Source of the DNA: Gemmatimonadota bacterium
GTDB lineage: Bacteria > Gemmatimonadota > Gemmatimonadetes > Gemmatimonadales > Gemmatimonadaceae
Reading direction: 5' to 3'
Length of the DNA: 64,000 nucleotides
Assembly (NCBI GenBank): GCA_021298835.1
Contig: JAJTHG010000038.1
Span: 22,874 to 86,873 of the forward strand
Made by a program: the position numbers and the translations under genes. Below are positions 1-9,352 of this stretch, piece by piece; the first letter of the stretch is position 1, and each line of letters begins with the position of its first letter. The notes beneath the pieces are model-generated. The model did not search any database. It was not told the DNA's origin and saw only the letters and a program-made list of their open reading frames with translations.

Positions 1-763
1 AGCCGTCCCACCCGCCCGCCGAGGCCGCCCAGGCGTAGCGCTGGAAGTCGGTGAAGAACGGGCGCGCGGCGTCGAGGACCCACCGCGTCGCGAGCGGGTC
101 ACGCGCGCCGAGCGCCGACAGCATCACCGGGCGGCCGAGGACGGCGAACTTGGTCACCTCGGCGCTCCAGCCGTTGCGGAAGCCGGCGCCGTCGGTGAAC
201 CCCGCGACGGCGCGAATCCCCAGGCCATAGACGTTGCCGCTGCCAAGGCGCATCCGCGCGATGTACGGGTCGCTCGGCCGCGGGCGCACGTCCGCGATGA
301 CGGCGACTTCGTCGGTGGTCTCGACGATGAGCACCACCGTCGTGCCGTTGCGCCGGTAGACCGCCAGCCGGGCGTCCGCGATGTACGACTGCGCACGCAG
401 GATACGCTCGCTCTCGGCGCGTCGCCGCTCGTCGCACCGGTCGCCCTCGCGGAGTTGCAGGAAGGGTCGCACGGCCTCCGGCTGCGACGCGCTGTGGAAG
501 CGCGTCTGGGCCTGGCCGACGAAGGTCTCGATGGCGCGCGCGTTCGGGACGAAATCCGGGAGGCGCGCGCGGAACAGGGGCGGCTTCGAGACCATCACGA
601 TCTCGTCGATCAGCTGGCCCCGGCACTCGGTCCGCACCAGCCCGTCCGCCGGGACCGGCGCCGGCTGCGCCTGCGCGGTCGCGAGGCGCGCGAGCCCGAC
701 GAGCCCCGCCCACGCAGCAACGGCGAGCCCGGCGCCCCGCACCGGTGGCCGCCGGCGCCGCAC
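1..763 (-). CDS. POTRA/Omp85-like outer-membrane protein, C-terminus beyond window
   Basis: The reading frame opens with GTG at 763-761 and runs off the left edge, giving 254 codons. I translated it by hand; it has an Arg-rich start, then a hydrophobic segment and a plausible signal cleavage after ATAQAQ. The middle (about residues 80-145) reads like a POTRA module, with RPFLQLREGDRC, an ESERILRAQ helix and a closing VVLIVETTDE strand. The segment that follows (LGSGNVYGLGIRAVAGF) has the alternating pattern of a beta-barrel start. I infer an outer-membrane barrel protein of the Omp85/BamA-TamA type. The GTG shares one base with the stop of the upstream coiled-coil gene, so the two are probably translationally coupled. 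The family call is from pattern only. Confidence 0.6.
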   Translation of the reverse strand, partial: MRRRRPPVRGAGLAVAAWAGLVGLARLATAQAQPAPVPADGLVRTECRGQLIDEIVMVSKPPLFRARLPDFVPNARAIETFVGQAQTRFHSASQPEAVRPFLQLREGDRCDERRRAESERILRAQSYIADARLAVYRRNGTTVVLIVETTDEVAVIADVRPRPSDPYIARMRLGSGNVYGLGIRAVAGFTDGAGFRNGWSAEVTKFAVLGRPVMLSALGARDPLATRWVLDAARPFFTDFQRYAWAASAGGWDG

Positions 764-1323
764 TAGCCTTGCCCCAGCTTCCGCTTGAGCTCCGCGAGCC
801 GCGCCTCGGCGTCGGCCTCCGCGTCGGCCCGGGACCGCGCGCGCGCCATGGCGTCGGTCTCGCGACGGAGCGCGTCGTCCTGGCCGAGCCCGAGCGCCTC
901 GTCGTCGAGCGGCGCGCGCGTCGCCGGGCGCGCACCCGCCCCGACCGACGCGGCCTTGAAGTCGCGGGTCATTTCCGCCACATCGCGCTCGGCGAGCGCC
1001 AGTTCCTGCTCCTCGACCGCGAGCTTCTGCCGCCGGACCGCGACCCGCTCGAGAAGCGGTGCCTCGTACTTCGCGGCGACGGCCGCGGTCTCGGCATCGG
1101 CGACCTGCTCCGCCAGCTGCCGTCGCCGCTGCACCGTGGCCAGTTCGGCCTCCTCCTCGGCCAGCCGCCGCCGGGTGGCCGACACCTGGTCGCGTACGTC
1201 GTCGAGGGCCATCTTCGCGCGCACGAGGGTGTCGCGCATGGCGGCGAGGGCGGGCCGCCGCTCGTCGGGATCGAGCGGCGCGGCCATGAGGTCGCGGAAG
1301 GCGCGGCGGAGGTCGTCGAACAT
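763..1323 (-). CDS. coiled-coil protein, PspA-like
   Basis: 186 residues, almost entirely charged helix: long Glu/Arg/Gln-rich stretches with heptad-like spacing (RRRLAEEEAEL, RQKLAVEEQELALAERDVAEM). There is no signal peptide or membrane segment. The overall look, a short acidic N-terminus and then one long coiled coil, resembles PspA/IM30 family proteins, but it is shorter than their usual 220-230 residues and I see no diagnostic motif. It is the upstream partner of the POTRA-type gene, with a TAGTG overlap. This suggests an envelope or membrane-stress role, which is inference. Confidence 0.6.
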   Translation of the reverse strand: MFDDLRRAFRDLMAAPLDPDERRPALAAMRDTLVRAKMALDDVRDQVSATRRRLAEEEAELATVQRRRQLAEQVADAETAAVAAKYEAPLLERVAVRRQKLAVEEQELALAERDVAEMTRDFKAASVGAGARPATRAPLDDEALGLGQDDALRRETDAMARARSRADAEADAEARLAELKRKLGQG

Positions 1324-1423
1324 GCGGTGGGCGGGCCCCGGGGCGCCGGCGCACGACGCGCGCGGCGGGACGGGTGACCGCCCTACGCTACCCCGCCGCG
1401 CGGAGATTCGGCAGTCCGATCGA

Positions 1424-2155
1424 TCAGGAGGCCAGGCGCCAGCGCGCGTCGTCGCGCACCTGCCGCAGGAGACGATCGGGCGTGTGCCGGTCGGGGAAGA
1501 ACAGGGTGTCGCTCACCGCGTTGAGCGCGATGCGGAGCGCCACGTACCGCCGGGCGGCCTCGGCGAAGAGGGGCGAGAGTCCCTGCTCGTGCGCCAGCCG
1601 GTGTTCGGCCGCCAGCGCGTATCCGCGGGCCCCGAGCACGTCGTAGTAGTCGAGGTCCGGCCCCCCGCGGCGGTGGCGGCGGGCCTCGATGCGGTCCGGA
1701 AAGCACCCCGCGAGCCAGAGGGCGTAGTTGCCGAGATGCACGCGGATGAGGTACGCCCGCCGCGCGTCCGCGGTCTCGGAATCGCGCACGAGGTCGGCGA
1801 GCGTCTCGTACCGTTCGTCGTCGGTCGGCGCGATGCGGTGCGCGCGGTCGCGCCACGCGAAGGCCTCGAGCACCGCCGCGACGTAATCGGCGAGGGTCCG
1901 GTCGTTGATCGCGTGCGCCCGCAGCGCGTGGCGCACGACGACGTAGCAGAACAACGGCCACGAGGCCGCCGCACCCGCGGGCGTGCGTACGAGTCCCTCG
2001 AGCAGGCGGGGGTCGTCGAGCAGGGCGTCGAGCCCCGCGTCGCGCAGCGCGGCCTCCGCGTCGTCGCGCTCGCGGCTCGAGTCGCGCGCGATCAGCGACA
2101 TTGCCAGCTGGGCGTCGTTGCGGGTCAGTCGATGCCGCACGTTGGCCACGATCAT
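1424..2155 (-). CDS. hypothetical protein, soluble, all-helical
   Basis: 243 residues starting at ATG 2155. I do not recognise the family. It has no signal peptide; it is rich in Ala, Arg, Asp and Leu with regular helical spacing and few Cys. It contains aromatic-rich stretches (WPLFCYVVVRHALR, YLIRVHLGNYALWLAG) that could form a helical bundle core. Codon use matches its neighbours, with high GC at third positions, and no overlapping frame is better. A 100-base spacer separates it from the downstream coiled-coil gene, and its start faces the plus-strand glycosyltransferase gene across a 238-base region. Confidence 0.55.
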   Translation of the reverse strand: MIVANVRHRLTRNDAQLAMSLIARDSSRERDDAEAALRDAGLDALLDDPRLLEGLVRTPAGAAASWPLFCYVVVRHALRAHAINDRTLADYVAAVLEAFAWRDRAHRIAPTDDERYETLADLVRDSETADARRAYLIRVHLGNYALWLAGCFPDRIEARRHRRGGPDLDYYDVLGARGYALAAEHRLAHEQGLSPLFAEAARRYVALRIALNAVSDTLFFPDRHTPDRLLRQVRDDARWRLAS

Positions 2156-2393
2156 CGTCGGAACGCTCCTCGAGGACGGTCGGACTGCCGGACTGCCTAT
2201 CGGTTACACGGCGGACGCCGTTCCCGCCAGAGGGCGATGCCGCGCCCCTGCCTCGGCATATCGGCCGATCGGTGCCGGAGTTCCAGCACGGCACGCCCCC
2301 CCGGCCGGCGGGGTAAGATGAAAACCGCCGCGCGGTGGCGGGGGGTCGCCGCAGGCCGGTAGCTTTGAGAGTTCTTTCCTCCCGTCCCCTTCC
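2156..2393. other. divergent intergenic region
   Basis: 238 bases between two divergent starts, with no ORF of its own worth calling. It must carry the promoters of both genes. A -10-like TAGCTT lies at 2361-2366 on the plus strand. An imperfect dyad centred on ATCGGCCGAT near 2254-2276 could be an operator, but no -35 box is convincing. Confidence 0.35.
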
Positions 2394-3155
2394 GTGCTGC
2401 ATCTCGCCATCCCCGTCCGCGACGAAGCCCCCACCATCGGGGTGCTGCTGTGGCGCATCCGCCAGGTGCTCCGCGAGTTCTCGCGGGAGTTTCAGGTCGT
2501 CGTGTACGACGACGGCAGCCGCGACGCGACGCGCGAGGTGCTCGCGCCGTACCACGAGGTGATGCCGCTGACGGTGCTCGGGGATGCGACGTCGCGCGGC
2601 TATGCCCATGCCGTGGACGCGCTGTTGCGCCACGTGGCGTCGGTGGGGCGGTACGCGCGGCGCGACGCGATGATCCTCATGCAGGGCGACCTCACCGACC
2701 GGCCGGAGGACCTGCCCGAGCTGGTCAAGCGATTCGAGGGCGGGGCCGACTGCGTGGGCGCGGCGACGGCGCCGGACGCGGCCGCGCCGACGCCCGTCCG
2801 GCGGCTCTCGCGCGTCGCACCGTGGGTGCTGCGGCCGTTCGTCTCGCTCCCGGCGGGCATCGACCCCTTCGGCACCTACCGGGCGTTGCGCGTGAGCGTG
2901 GTGAAGGACCTCGTGCGGCAGTCCGGTACGGCGCCGATCGTGCGCGGCGACGGATGGGCGGCGAACGTGGACCTCCTGCTGGCCACCGCTCGGCTGACGC
3001 GGCGGATCGAGACCGTCGCGCTCGCCCGGCGATGGGACCTGCGGCCGCGTGAGACGCGGGTGCGCCCCTGGCCGGACGCCCTCGCGCTCTTCCGGTACGG
3101 GCGCGGCACGCGCGGTCGCGGCACCGCCGGCGCCGGCGCCGCGGCCCCCCGATGA
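2394..3155 (+). CDS. family 2 glycosyltransferase
   Basis: 253 residues from a GTG start. The GT-A nucleotide-sugar fold is visible: the N-terminal strand LHLAIPVRDEAPTIG, the VVVYDDGSRDAT motif (about residues 35-45) that contacts the nucleotide, and a later ILMQGDLTDRPEDLPEL segment in the place of the metal-binding acidic motif. Such enzymes transfer sugars from an activated donor to lipids or glycans at the cytoplasmic face of the inner membrane. There are no transmembrane segments, so it is not a dolichol-phosphate-mannose synthase with a membrane tail. The stop overlaps the next start by four bases (ATGA), which suggests coupling to the DUF3108 gene. The acceptor is unknown. Confidence 0.75.
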   Translation: MLHLAIPVRDEAPTIGVLLWRIRQVLREFSREFQVVVYDDGSRDATREVLAPYHEVMPLTVLGDATSRGYAHAVDALLRHVASVGRYARRDAMILMQGDLTDRPEDLPELVKRFEGGADCVGAATAPDAAAPTPVRRLSRVAPWVLRPFVSLPAGIDPFGTYRALRVSVVKDLVRQSGTAPIVRGDGWAANVDLLLATARLTRRIETVALARRWDLRPRETRVRPWPDALALFRYGRGTRGRGTAGAGAAAPR

Positions 3156-3970
3156 CCGTCGCCCGCCGGCGGCGCCGAGCGGGCGCGCTCGCGCTCGGCA
3201 TTGCCGGTCTCCTCGCCCTCGGCGACGCCGCCGGTTCGCTTCCCGCACAGGAGGACTCCACGGCACCCCGTGGCGACCGTCCGTCCCCGGCCCCCACGCG
3301 GCGGCCGTTCGACGTCGGCGAGCGGCTCGAGTTCGACGTCCGCTTCTCGCGCCTGCGCGTCGGCCGCGCCAGCATGGAAGTCGCCGGAATCGAGGACGTG
3401 CGCGGACGTTCGGCCTTTCGCACGAGATTCCGCGTGAAGGGCGGGACCTGGTTCTACCACGTCGAGGACGTGCTCGACAGCTGGATCGACACCACGCAGT
3501 TCCGCTCGCTGCGCTTCGCGCAGGACTACATGGAGGGCGGCCGGTCGCACGAGCGGACGTACGAGTTCTTCCCCGAGCGGCAGGCCTACCGCGAGCGGGC
3601 CGACACGTCCGACCAGCCCACCGTCCCCGATCCGCTCGACGACGGGTCCTTCCTCTACTTCGTGCGCACGCTGCCGCTCGAGCCGGGCCGGACGTACGAG
3701 TTCCCGCGGTACTTCCGCCCCGACCGGAACCCGGTGCGCCTGCGCGTGCTGCGCCGCGAGCGCGTCCGCGTGCCGGCGGGGGTCTTCGATGCAATCGTCG
3801 TCCAGCCGCTGATCAAGGCCCGCGGCGTCTTCGCCGAGGGCGGCGAGGCGCGGCTCTGGCTCCGCGACGACTCGACCCGCATCCTGCTGCAGATGACGTC
3901 GAAGCTGCCGATCGGGTCGCTCAACCTGTACCTGACCGCGGAACGCCCCGGCGTGCGCGGAGGTCCCTGA
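3152..3970 (+). CDS. DUF3108 periplasmic protein
   Basis: 272 residues with an Arg-rich N-terminus and a hydrophobic segment (ALALGIAGLLALGDAAGSL), so it is secreted. The body fits DUF3108: it opens with FDVGERLEFDVRFSRLRVGRASMEV, continues with YHVEDVLDSWID, and ends with a lipocalin-like series of strands (RILLQMTSKLPIGSLNLYL). Members of this family are periplasmic beta-rich proteins of unknown exact function, sometimes linked to envelope lipid or polysaccharide handling. The start overlaps the glycosyltransferase stop by four bases, and the next gene starts one base after its stop. The three form one transcription unit. Confidence 0.75.
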   Translation: MTVARRRRRAGALALGIAGLLALGDAAGSLPAQEDSTAPRGDRPSPAPTRRPFDVGERLEFDVRFSRLRVGRASMEVAGIEDVRGRSAFRTRFRVKGGTWFYHVEDVLDSWIDTTQFRSLRFAQDYMEGGRSHERTYEFFPERQAYRERADTSDQPTVPDPLDDGSFLYFVRTLPLEPGRTYEFPRYFRPDRNPVRLRVLRRERVRVPAGVFDAIVVQPLIKARGVFAEGGEARLWLRDDSTRILLQMTSKLPIGSLNLYLTAERPGVRGGP

Positions 3971-3971
3971 G

Positions 3972-4931
3972 ATGGAGTACGCCGAAGCCGACCTCCAGCG
4001 CGTGCGCACGGTGCCGATCGCCGTGCGCCCCAACAAGGTGGACGCGCGCGAATTCTCCCGCCCGCCGGGCGCCGACCGGTCGTTCGCCGCCTTCCTCGAC
4101 GCGCTGCCCGACATCCTCGTGGCGCGCAGCTTCCGACGCGTCGTGGCGGACGTCGTCGCCGCCACGCGCGCCGGCCGGGGCGTCGTCGTGATGCTGGGCG
4201 GCCACGTCGTGAAGACGGGCATCGGCCCGCTGCTCATCGAGCTCATGCGCCGCGGCGTCGTCACGCACCTCGGGATGAACGGGTCGGCCGCGATCCATGA
4301 CTACGAGATCGCCCGCTTCGGCGGGACATCCGAGGACGTGGCCGCCGGCCTCAAGGACGGCACCTTCGGCATGGCCGACGAGACGGGGCGCGAGCTCAAC
4401 GCGGCCTTCACGCGCGGCATGGCCGAGGAGCGCGGCATGGGCGAGGCCGTCGCCCTCGCGCTGCGCGAGGCCCCGGCGGTGGCGCAGCCCGAATTGTCGG
4501 TGCTGCTGGCCGCCCACGACCTCGGCGTCCCGGCGACGGTGCATGCCGCCCTCGGCGCGGAGATCATCCACCAGCATCCCGCGGCGGACGGCGCTGCAAT
4601 CGGCGCGACGAGCCACCGCGACTTCCGGCGGCTGGCGGCGTCGCTGCCGGCGCTGCACGACGGAGGCGTCGTGCTCAACCTCGGCAGCGCGGTGATCATG
4701 CCCGAGGTGTTCCTCAAGGCGCTGACGATCGCGCGCAACCTCGGTGACGGGCGCCCCACCGGGTTCACGGCGGTGGACCTCGACATGCAGCGGCACTACC
4801 GGCCGCGCATGAACGTCGTGCAGCGCCCGACGCTGCACGGGGGCGCGGGCTACGAGATCACCGGGCACCACGAACTCATGGTGCCCCTGCTGGCGTGGGC
4901 GGTGGTTGATGCCCTCGACCGGGGACCGTGA
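3972..4931 (+). CDS. deoxyhypusine synthase-like protein
   Basis: 319 residues, cytosolic. It contains a Rossmann-like strand-turn (GVVVMLGGHVVKTGIGPLL), then MNGSAAIHDYEIARFGGTSEDV and a later GGVVLNLGSAVIMPEVFLKAL segment. The layout is like deoxyhypusine/homospermidine-synthase-type NAD-dependent enzymes, where a conserved core handles NAD and a spermidine-type substrate. I recall bacterial proteins annotated this way in related phyla, but I cannot name the substrate. Bacteria lack the eIF5A target, so hypusination itself is unlikely. It is the third gene of the unit with the glycosyltransferase and DUF3108 protein. The start is ATG one base after the previous stop. Confidence 0.5.
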   Translation: MEYAEADLQRVRTVPIAVRPNKVDAREFSRPPGADRSFAAFLDALPDILVARSFRRVVADVVAATRAGRGVVVMLGGHVVKTGIGPLLIELMRRGVVTHLGMNGSAAIHDYEIARFGGTSEDVAAGLKDGTFGMADETGRELNAAFTRGMAEERGMGEAVALALREAPAVAQPELSVLLAAHDLGVPATVHAALGAEIIHQHPAADGAAIGATSHRDFRRLAASLPALHDGGVVLNLGSAVIMPEVFLKALTIARNLGDGRPTGFTAVDLDMQRHYRPRMNVVQRPTLHGGAGYEITGHHELMVPLLAWAVVDALDRGP

Positions 4932-4943
4932 CGTCCCGGACCG

Positions 4944-5168
4944 TCAGAACGACGAGCCGGACGCCCCGTCCTTGATCCGCTTGGCCGCGTCGGGAGCGAC
5001 GATCTTGAGTGCGACGTAGCCGACGCCCGCGAAGAGCAGCACCGGAATCGCGATCTTGAGCAGCAGGCCGAGCAGCCCGAAGGCGAAGCCGACCAGCCCG
5101 AAGACGACCTTGAGCGCAACGAGCCCGAGGAGGGCCAGCAGGCCGATGGTGAAGATGGTGCGAAGCAT
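4944..5168 (-). CDS. small membrane protein, 74 aa
   Basis: A 74-residue protein starting at ATG 5168. It is almost continuous hydrophobic sequence (residues 1-57), probably two adjacent transmembrane helices with a Gly-rich hinge (GFAFGLLGLL). A short hydrophilic tail, DAAKRIKDGASGSSF, follows. I do not recognise a family. It converges on the deoxyhypusine-synthase-like gene with only 12 bases between the stops and diverges from the flavoprotein gene. The long upstream extension of the same frame is not convincing as protein. Confidence 0.6.
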   Translation of the reverse strand: MLRTIFTIGLLALLGLVALKVVFGLVGFAFGLLGLLLKIAIPVLLFAGVGYVALKIVAPDAAKRIKDGASGSSF

Positions 5169-5252
5169 GGCGTCGGGTCCGGAAAGGGTCTGCCGAGATG
5201 TACGGAATCCCGGCGGCGCCGGTTTCGGGTCCCGCCCCCCCGGGACGCTCCG

Positions 5253-6311
5253 GTGACGTCCGACGTCGTGGTCGTTGGCGGCGGCCTGGTCGGGCTGTGC
5301 GTGACGCATGCGCTGGTCCGGTGCGGGGCGCGCGTGACGCTCGTGGATGCGCCGCGCCCGGGCGCCGCGTCGCGCATCGGCGCCGGCATGCTCGCCCCGT
5401 CCGTCGAGCGCACGGGAGGGGCGGCGCAGGGCTTCCTGCAGGCCGCCCGCGATGCCTACCCGGACTTCGTCGCGACCATCGGCGATGCCGCGGGCATCGC
5501 GATTCCCCTCGACCGAGGCGGCATCCTCGAGATCGCCGGCGACGAGACCGACGCCGCCCGCCGACGGGCCGGGGCCTCGGGCGACGCGATCTGGTGCACT
5601 CCCGACGACGTCCGGGCGATGGATCCCGGATACGCCGCTCCGTTCGGCGCGGTCTGGCACTCCCGGGACGGCGCCGTGGACCCCGTGCCCCTGCTCGAGG
5701 CGCTCGAGTTGCTCGTCGCCCGGTCATCGTCGGTCCGCCGGGTCACCGAGCTCGTCGCCGCCCGGACGCCGGGTGAGGTCAGGCTCGGGACGGGCGAGCG
5801 GCTGGCGACCGGTGTCCTCGTGCTCTGCGCCGGGGCGTGGAGCGGGACAGTCGTCGGCCTCCCACGTCCGATCCCGGTGCGGCCGGTCCGGGGGCAGATG
5901 CTCGAACTGCCCGTCGCCCCGACCCGTCGGGCCGCCTACGGGGCCGGGGGCTACCTGGTGCCACGTGCCGACGGGCGCACGTACGTCGGGGCCACGATGG
6001 AGGAGGTGGGATTCGACCCCTCGACCACCCCGGACGGGGCAGCCTACCTGCGCGGCGTCGCGGCCGCGCTGGCCCCCGCCCTCCGCGATGTCCCCGTGGC
6101 GGTGCATGCGGCCGCCCTTCGCCCGCTGACCCCGGACCATCTCCCGGTGATCGGGCCGGATCCCGATGCGCCGGACGTGTGGTACGCCTGCGGGCACGGC
6201 CGGAACGGGATCCTGCTTGCGCCGTTGACGGGGGAGGTGGTGGCCGATGCCATTGCAGGGCATGAGGTTCGCCACGATTTGCGCCCGTTTTCGGCGTCCC
6301 GATTCGACTAA
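5253..6311 (+). CDS. thiO: FAD-dependent glycine oxidase/D-amino-acid oxidase-like protein
   Basis: 352 residues from GTG 5253. The N-terminal dinucleotide-binding fold is clear: VVVVGGGLVGLCVTHAL, then an acidic strand end (RVTLVDAPRPG). The DAO superfamily fingerprint IGAGMLAPSVE follows. The C-terminal part has LRPLTPDHLPVIGP and the ACGHGRNGILLAP loop that closes over FAD in glycine oxidases. ThiO oxidises glycine to the imine used in thiazole synthesis for thiamine. No other thiamine gene or TPP riboswitch-like element is nearby, so the symbol is tentative; a general amino-acid oxidase is the alternative. Confidence 0.65.
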   Translation: MTSDVVVVGGGLVGLCVTHALVRCGARVTLVDAPRPGAASRIGAGMLAPSVERTGGAAQGFLQAARDAYPDFVATIGDAAGIAIPLDRGGILEIAGDETDAARRRAGASGDAIWCTPDDVRAMDPGYAAPFGAVWHSRDGAVDPVPLLEALELLVARSSSVRRVTELVAARTPGEVRLGTGERLATGVLVLCAGAWSGTVVGLPRPIPVRPVRGQMLELPVAPTRRAAYGAGGYLVPRADGRTYVGATMEEVGFDPSTTPDGAAYLRGVAAALAPALRDVPVAVHAAALRPLTPDHLPVIGPDPDAPDVWYACGHGRNGILLAPLTGEVVADAIAGHEVRHDLRPFSASRFD

Positions 6312-6410
6312 CCTTCTAAGGCCATTTTAGACGGTTACTCACCCCGGTCTTCCCTGGTGCACTCCCTACCTTCTTCCCACGCGCCGCTCGGCGCTCCCTC
6401 GCCTCCTGCC

Positions 6411-7319
6411 ATGGCCGACGTCCTTTACCAGATCATGGGTCGCCACCGCGTCCAGCCCCTTCCCGAGCGGAAGCCGGGCTGGCTCAAGGTGCGCGCCCCC
6501 GGCGGGCCCAACTACCTGCGGCTCAAGCAGCTGATGCGGGAGCTCGACCTGCACACGGTCTGCGAAGAGGCGCACTGCCCCAACGTGGGCGAGTGCTGGG
6601 AGCACGGGACCGCGACGTTCATGATCCTGGGCGACGTGTGCACGCGGAATTGCGCGTATTGCGCGGTGTCGCACGGGCGACCGCCGAAGTTCGACCCGGC
6701 CGAGCCGTCGCGCGTGGCCGAGGCGGCCCGGGCGATGCGGCTGCAGCACCTGGTCATCACGTCGGTGGACCGGGACGATCTGCCCGACTTCGGGGCCTGG
6801 GCGTTCGCGGAGACGATCCGCCAGGTGCACGAGGCGGTCCCGGGGTGCTCGGTCGAGGTACTCGTGCCCGACTTCCAGGGGAAGCACGACAGCATCCGCA
6901 CGGTGCTCGAGGCGCGTCCCGAGATCTACAACCACAACACCGAGACCGTCCCGCGCCTGTACAAGAAGGCGCGGCCGGGCGGGCGCTACGAGCGGGTGAT
7001 GGACATCTTCCGCACGGCGAAGCGCCTGGCGCCGGACATTCCCACCAAGACCGGGATCATCCTCGGGATGGGGGAGACCAACGAGGAGGTCCTCGCGGTC
7101 ATGGCCGACCTGCGCGCCGTGGACGTGGACATCCTCACGCTCGGCCAGTACCTGCGCCCGAGCGACGGCCACATCGCCCTCGATCGCTACGTGACACCGG
7201 AGGAGTTCCGGATGTTCTACGAGCGCGGGATGGCGATGGGCTTCAAGCACGTGGAATCCGGCCCGCTCGTCCGCTCCAGCTACCATGCGTGGGAGCAGGT
7301 GCAGGCGGCGGGCGTCTGA
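6411..7319 (+). CDS. lipA: lipoyl synthase
   Basis: Radical-SAM enzyme that inserts two sulphurs into octanoyl groups on lipoyl domains. Counting from ATG 6411, C51/C56/C62 form the auxiliary 4Fe-4S motif (CEEAHCPNVGEC) and C77/C81/C84 the SAM cluster motif (CTRNCAYC). The C-terminal RSSYHA carries the serine ligand. A GTG at 6357 would add 18 residues rich in Ser and Pro that do not look conserved, so I prefer ATG 6411 (302 aa). It is the first gene of the pyruvate dehydrogenase island, whose E2 subunit is its obvious substrate. Confidence 0.95.
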   Translation: MADVLYQIMGRHRVQPLPERKPGWLKVRAPGGPNYLRLKQLMRELDLHTVCEEAHCPNVGECWEHGTATFMILGDVCTRNCAYCAVSHGRPPKFDPAEPSRVAEAARAMRLQHLVITSVDRDDLPDFGAWAFAETIRQVHEAVPGCSVEVLVPDFQGKHDSIRTVLEARPEIYNHNTETVPRLYKKARPGGRYERVMDIFRTAKRLAPDIPTKTGIILGMGETNEEVLAVMADLRAVDVDILTLGQYLRPSDGHIALDRYVTPEEFRMFYERGMAMGFKHVESGPLVRSSYHAWEQVQAAGV

Positions 7320-7346
7320 CGCTGACCCTCTTGTCCGGCCTGCCGC

Positions 7347-8359
<1,013 letters not shown>

Positions 8360-8360
<1 letters not shown>

Positions 8361-9343
8361 TGGCCGTGCTCACGTACCGCGACGCGCTCAACCACGCCCT
8401 CCGCGAGGAGATGCAGCGCGACGACCGCGTCTTCCTGATGGGCGAGGAAGTCGGGGTCTATCAGGGCGCCTACAAGGTCTCGAAGGGGCTGCTGCAGGAG
8501 TTCGGCGAGATGCGCATCGTGGACACGCCGATCACCGAGCTCGGATTCGCCGGCGTCGGCGTCGGCGCGGCGATGGTGGGGCTGCGCCCGATCATCGAGT
8601 TCATGACGTGGAACTTCGCGCTGCTCGCGCTCGATCAGGTCGTGAACGCCGCGGCGAAGATGCTCTACATGTCGGGCGGGCAGTTCCCGATGCCGATCGT
8701 CTTCCGCGGTCCCAACGGCGCCGCCCTCCAGCTCGGGGCGCAGCATTCGCAGGCGTGGGAGAGCTGGCTGACGCACATCCCCGGCCTCAAGGTCGTCGCC
8801 CCGGGCACGCCGGCCGATGCGAAGGGGCTGCTCAAGGCCGCCATCCGCGACGACAACCCGGTGATGGTGCTCGAAGGGGAGATGCTCTACAACGTGAAGG
8901 GCGAGGTGCCCGACGGCGACCATGTCGTGCCCCTCGGCAAGGCCGAGGTCAAGCGCGAAGGGTCGGACGTCTCGATCATCACGTGGGGCAAGATGGTCAA
9001 CGTCGCCACGCAGGCGGCCACGCAGCTCGCCGAGCAGGGGATCTCGGCCGAGGTCGTGGACCTGCGTACGCTGCGGCCGATGGATACCGAGGCGGTGCTG
9101 CGCACGGTCGGGAAGACCAATCGCGCGGTGGTGCTGGAAGAGGGCTGGGAGGTCTGCGGCTTCGGCGCGCAGGTATCCGACGTGATCCAGCGCGAGGCGT
9201 TCGACCTGCTCGACGCCCCCGTGCTGCGGGTGCACCAGGCCGACGTGCCGATGCCCTACGCGAAGTCCCTCGAGAAGGCCGCCAAGCCGGACGCCGCCAA
9301 GTGCATCGCGGCGGTGCGCAAAGTGCTCTACCTCGACCGCTGA
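8360..9343 (+). CDS. pdhB: pyruvate dehydrogenase E1 beta subunit
   Basis: 327 residues from ATG 8360; a longer open frame upstream overlaps pdhA and is not needed. The N-terminal transketolase pyrimidine domain contains ALREEMQRDDRVFLMGEEVG and TPITELGFAGVGVGAAM. The C-terminal transketolase domain contains VDLRTLRPMDTEAVL and VVLEEGWEVCGFGAQVSD. It completes the E1 heterotetramer with PdhA. Spacing to pdhC is nine bases. Length and order match the alpha/beta type found in Gram-positives, alphaproteobacteria and mitochondria rather than the fused AceE type. Confidence 0.94.
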
Positions 9344-9352
9344 GGATCGAAC

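Noticed and set aside
99..935. 278-residue minus-strand open frame at the left end
   Set aside because: It is the wrong frame of two real genes; the frames giving the POTRA-type protein and the coiled-coil protein have the better composition and the TAGTG junction.
2254..2276. Operator dyad in the divergent region
   Set aside because: The symmetry is imperfect and GC palindromes are common at this base composition; kept only as a note in the region entry.
5169..5252. TPP riboswitch before the ThiO-like gene
   Set aside because: No THI-box core or the expected stem arrangement was found in the 84-base gap.
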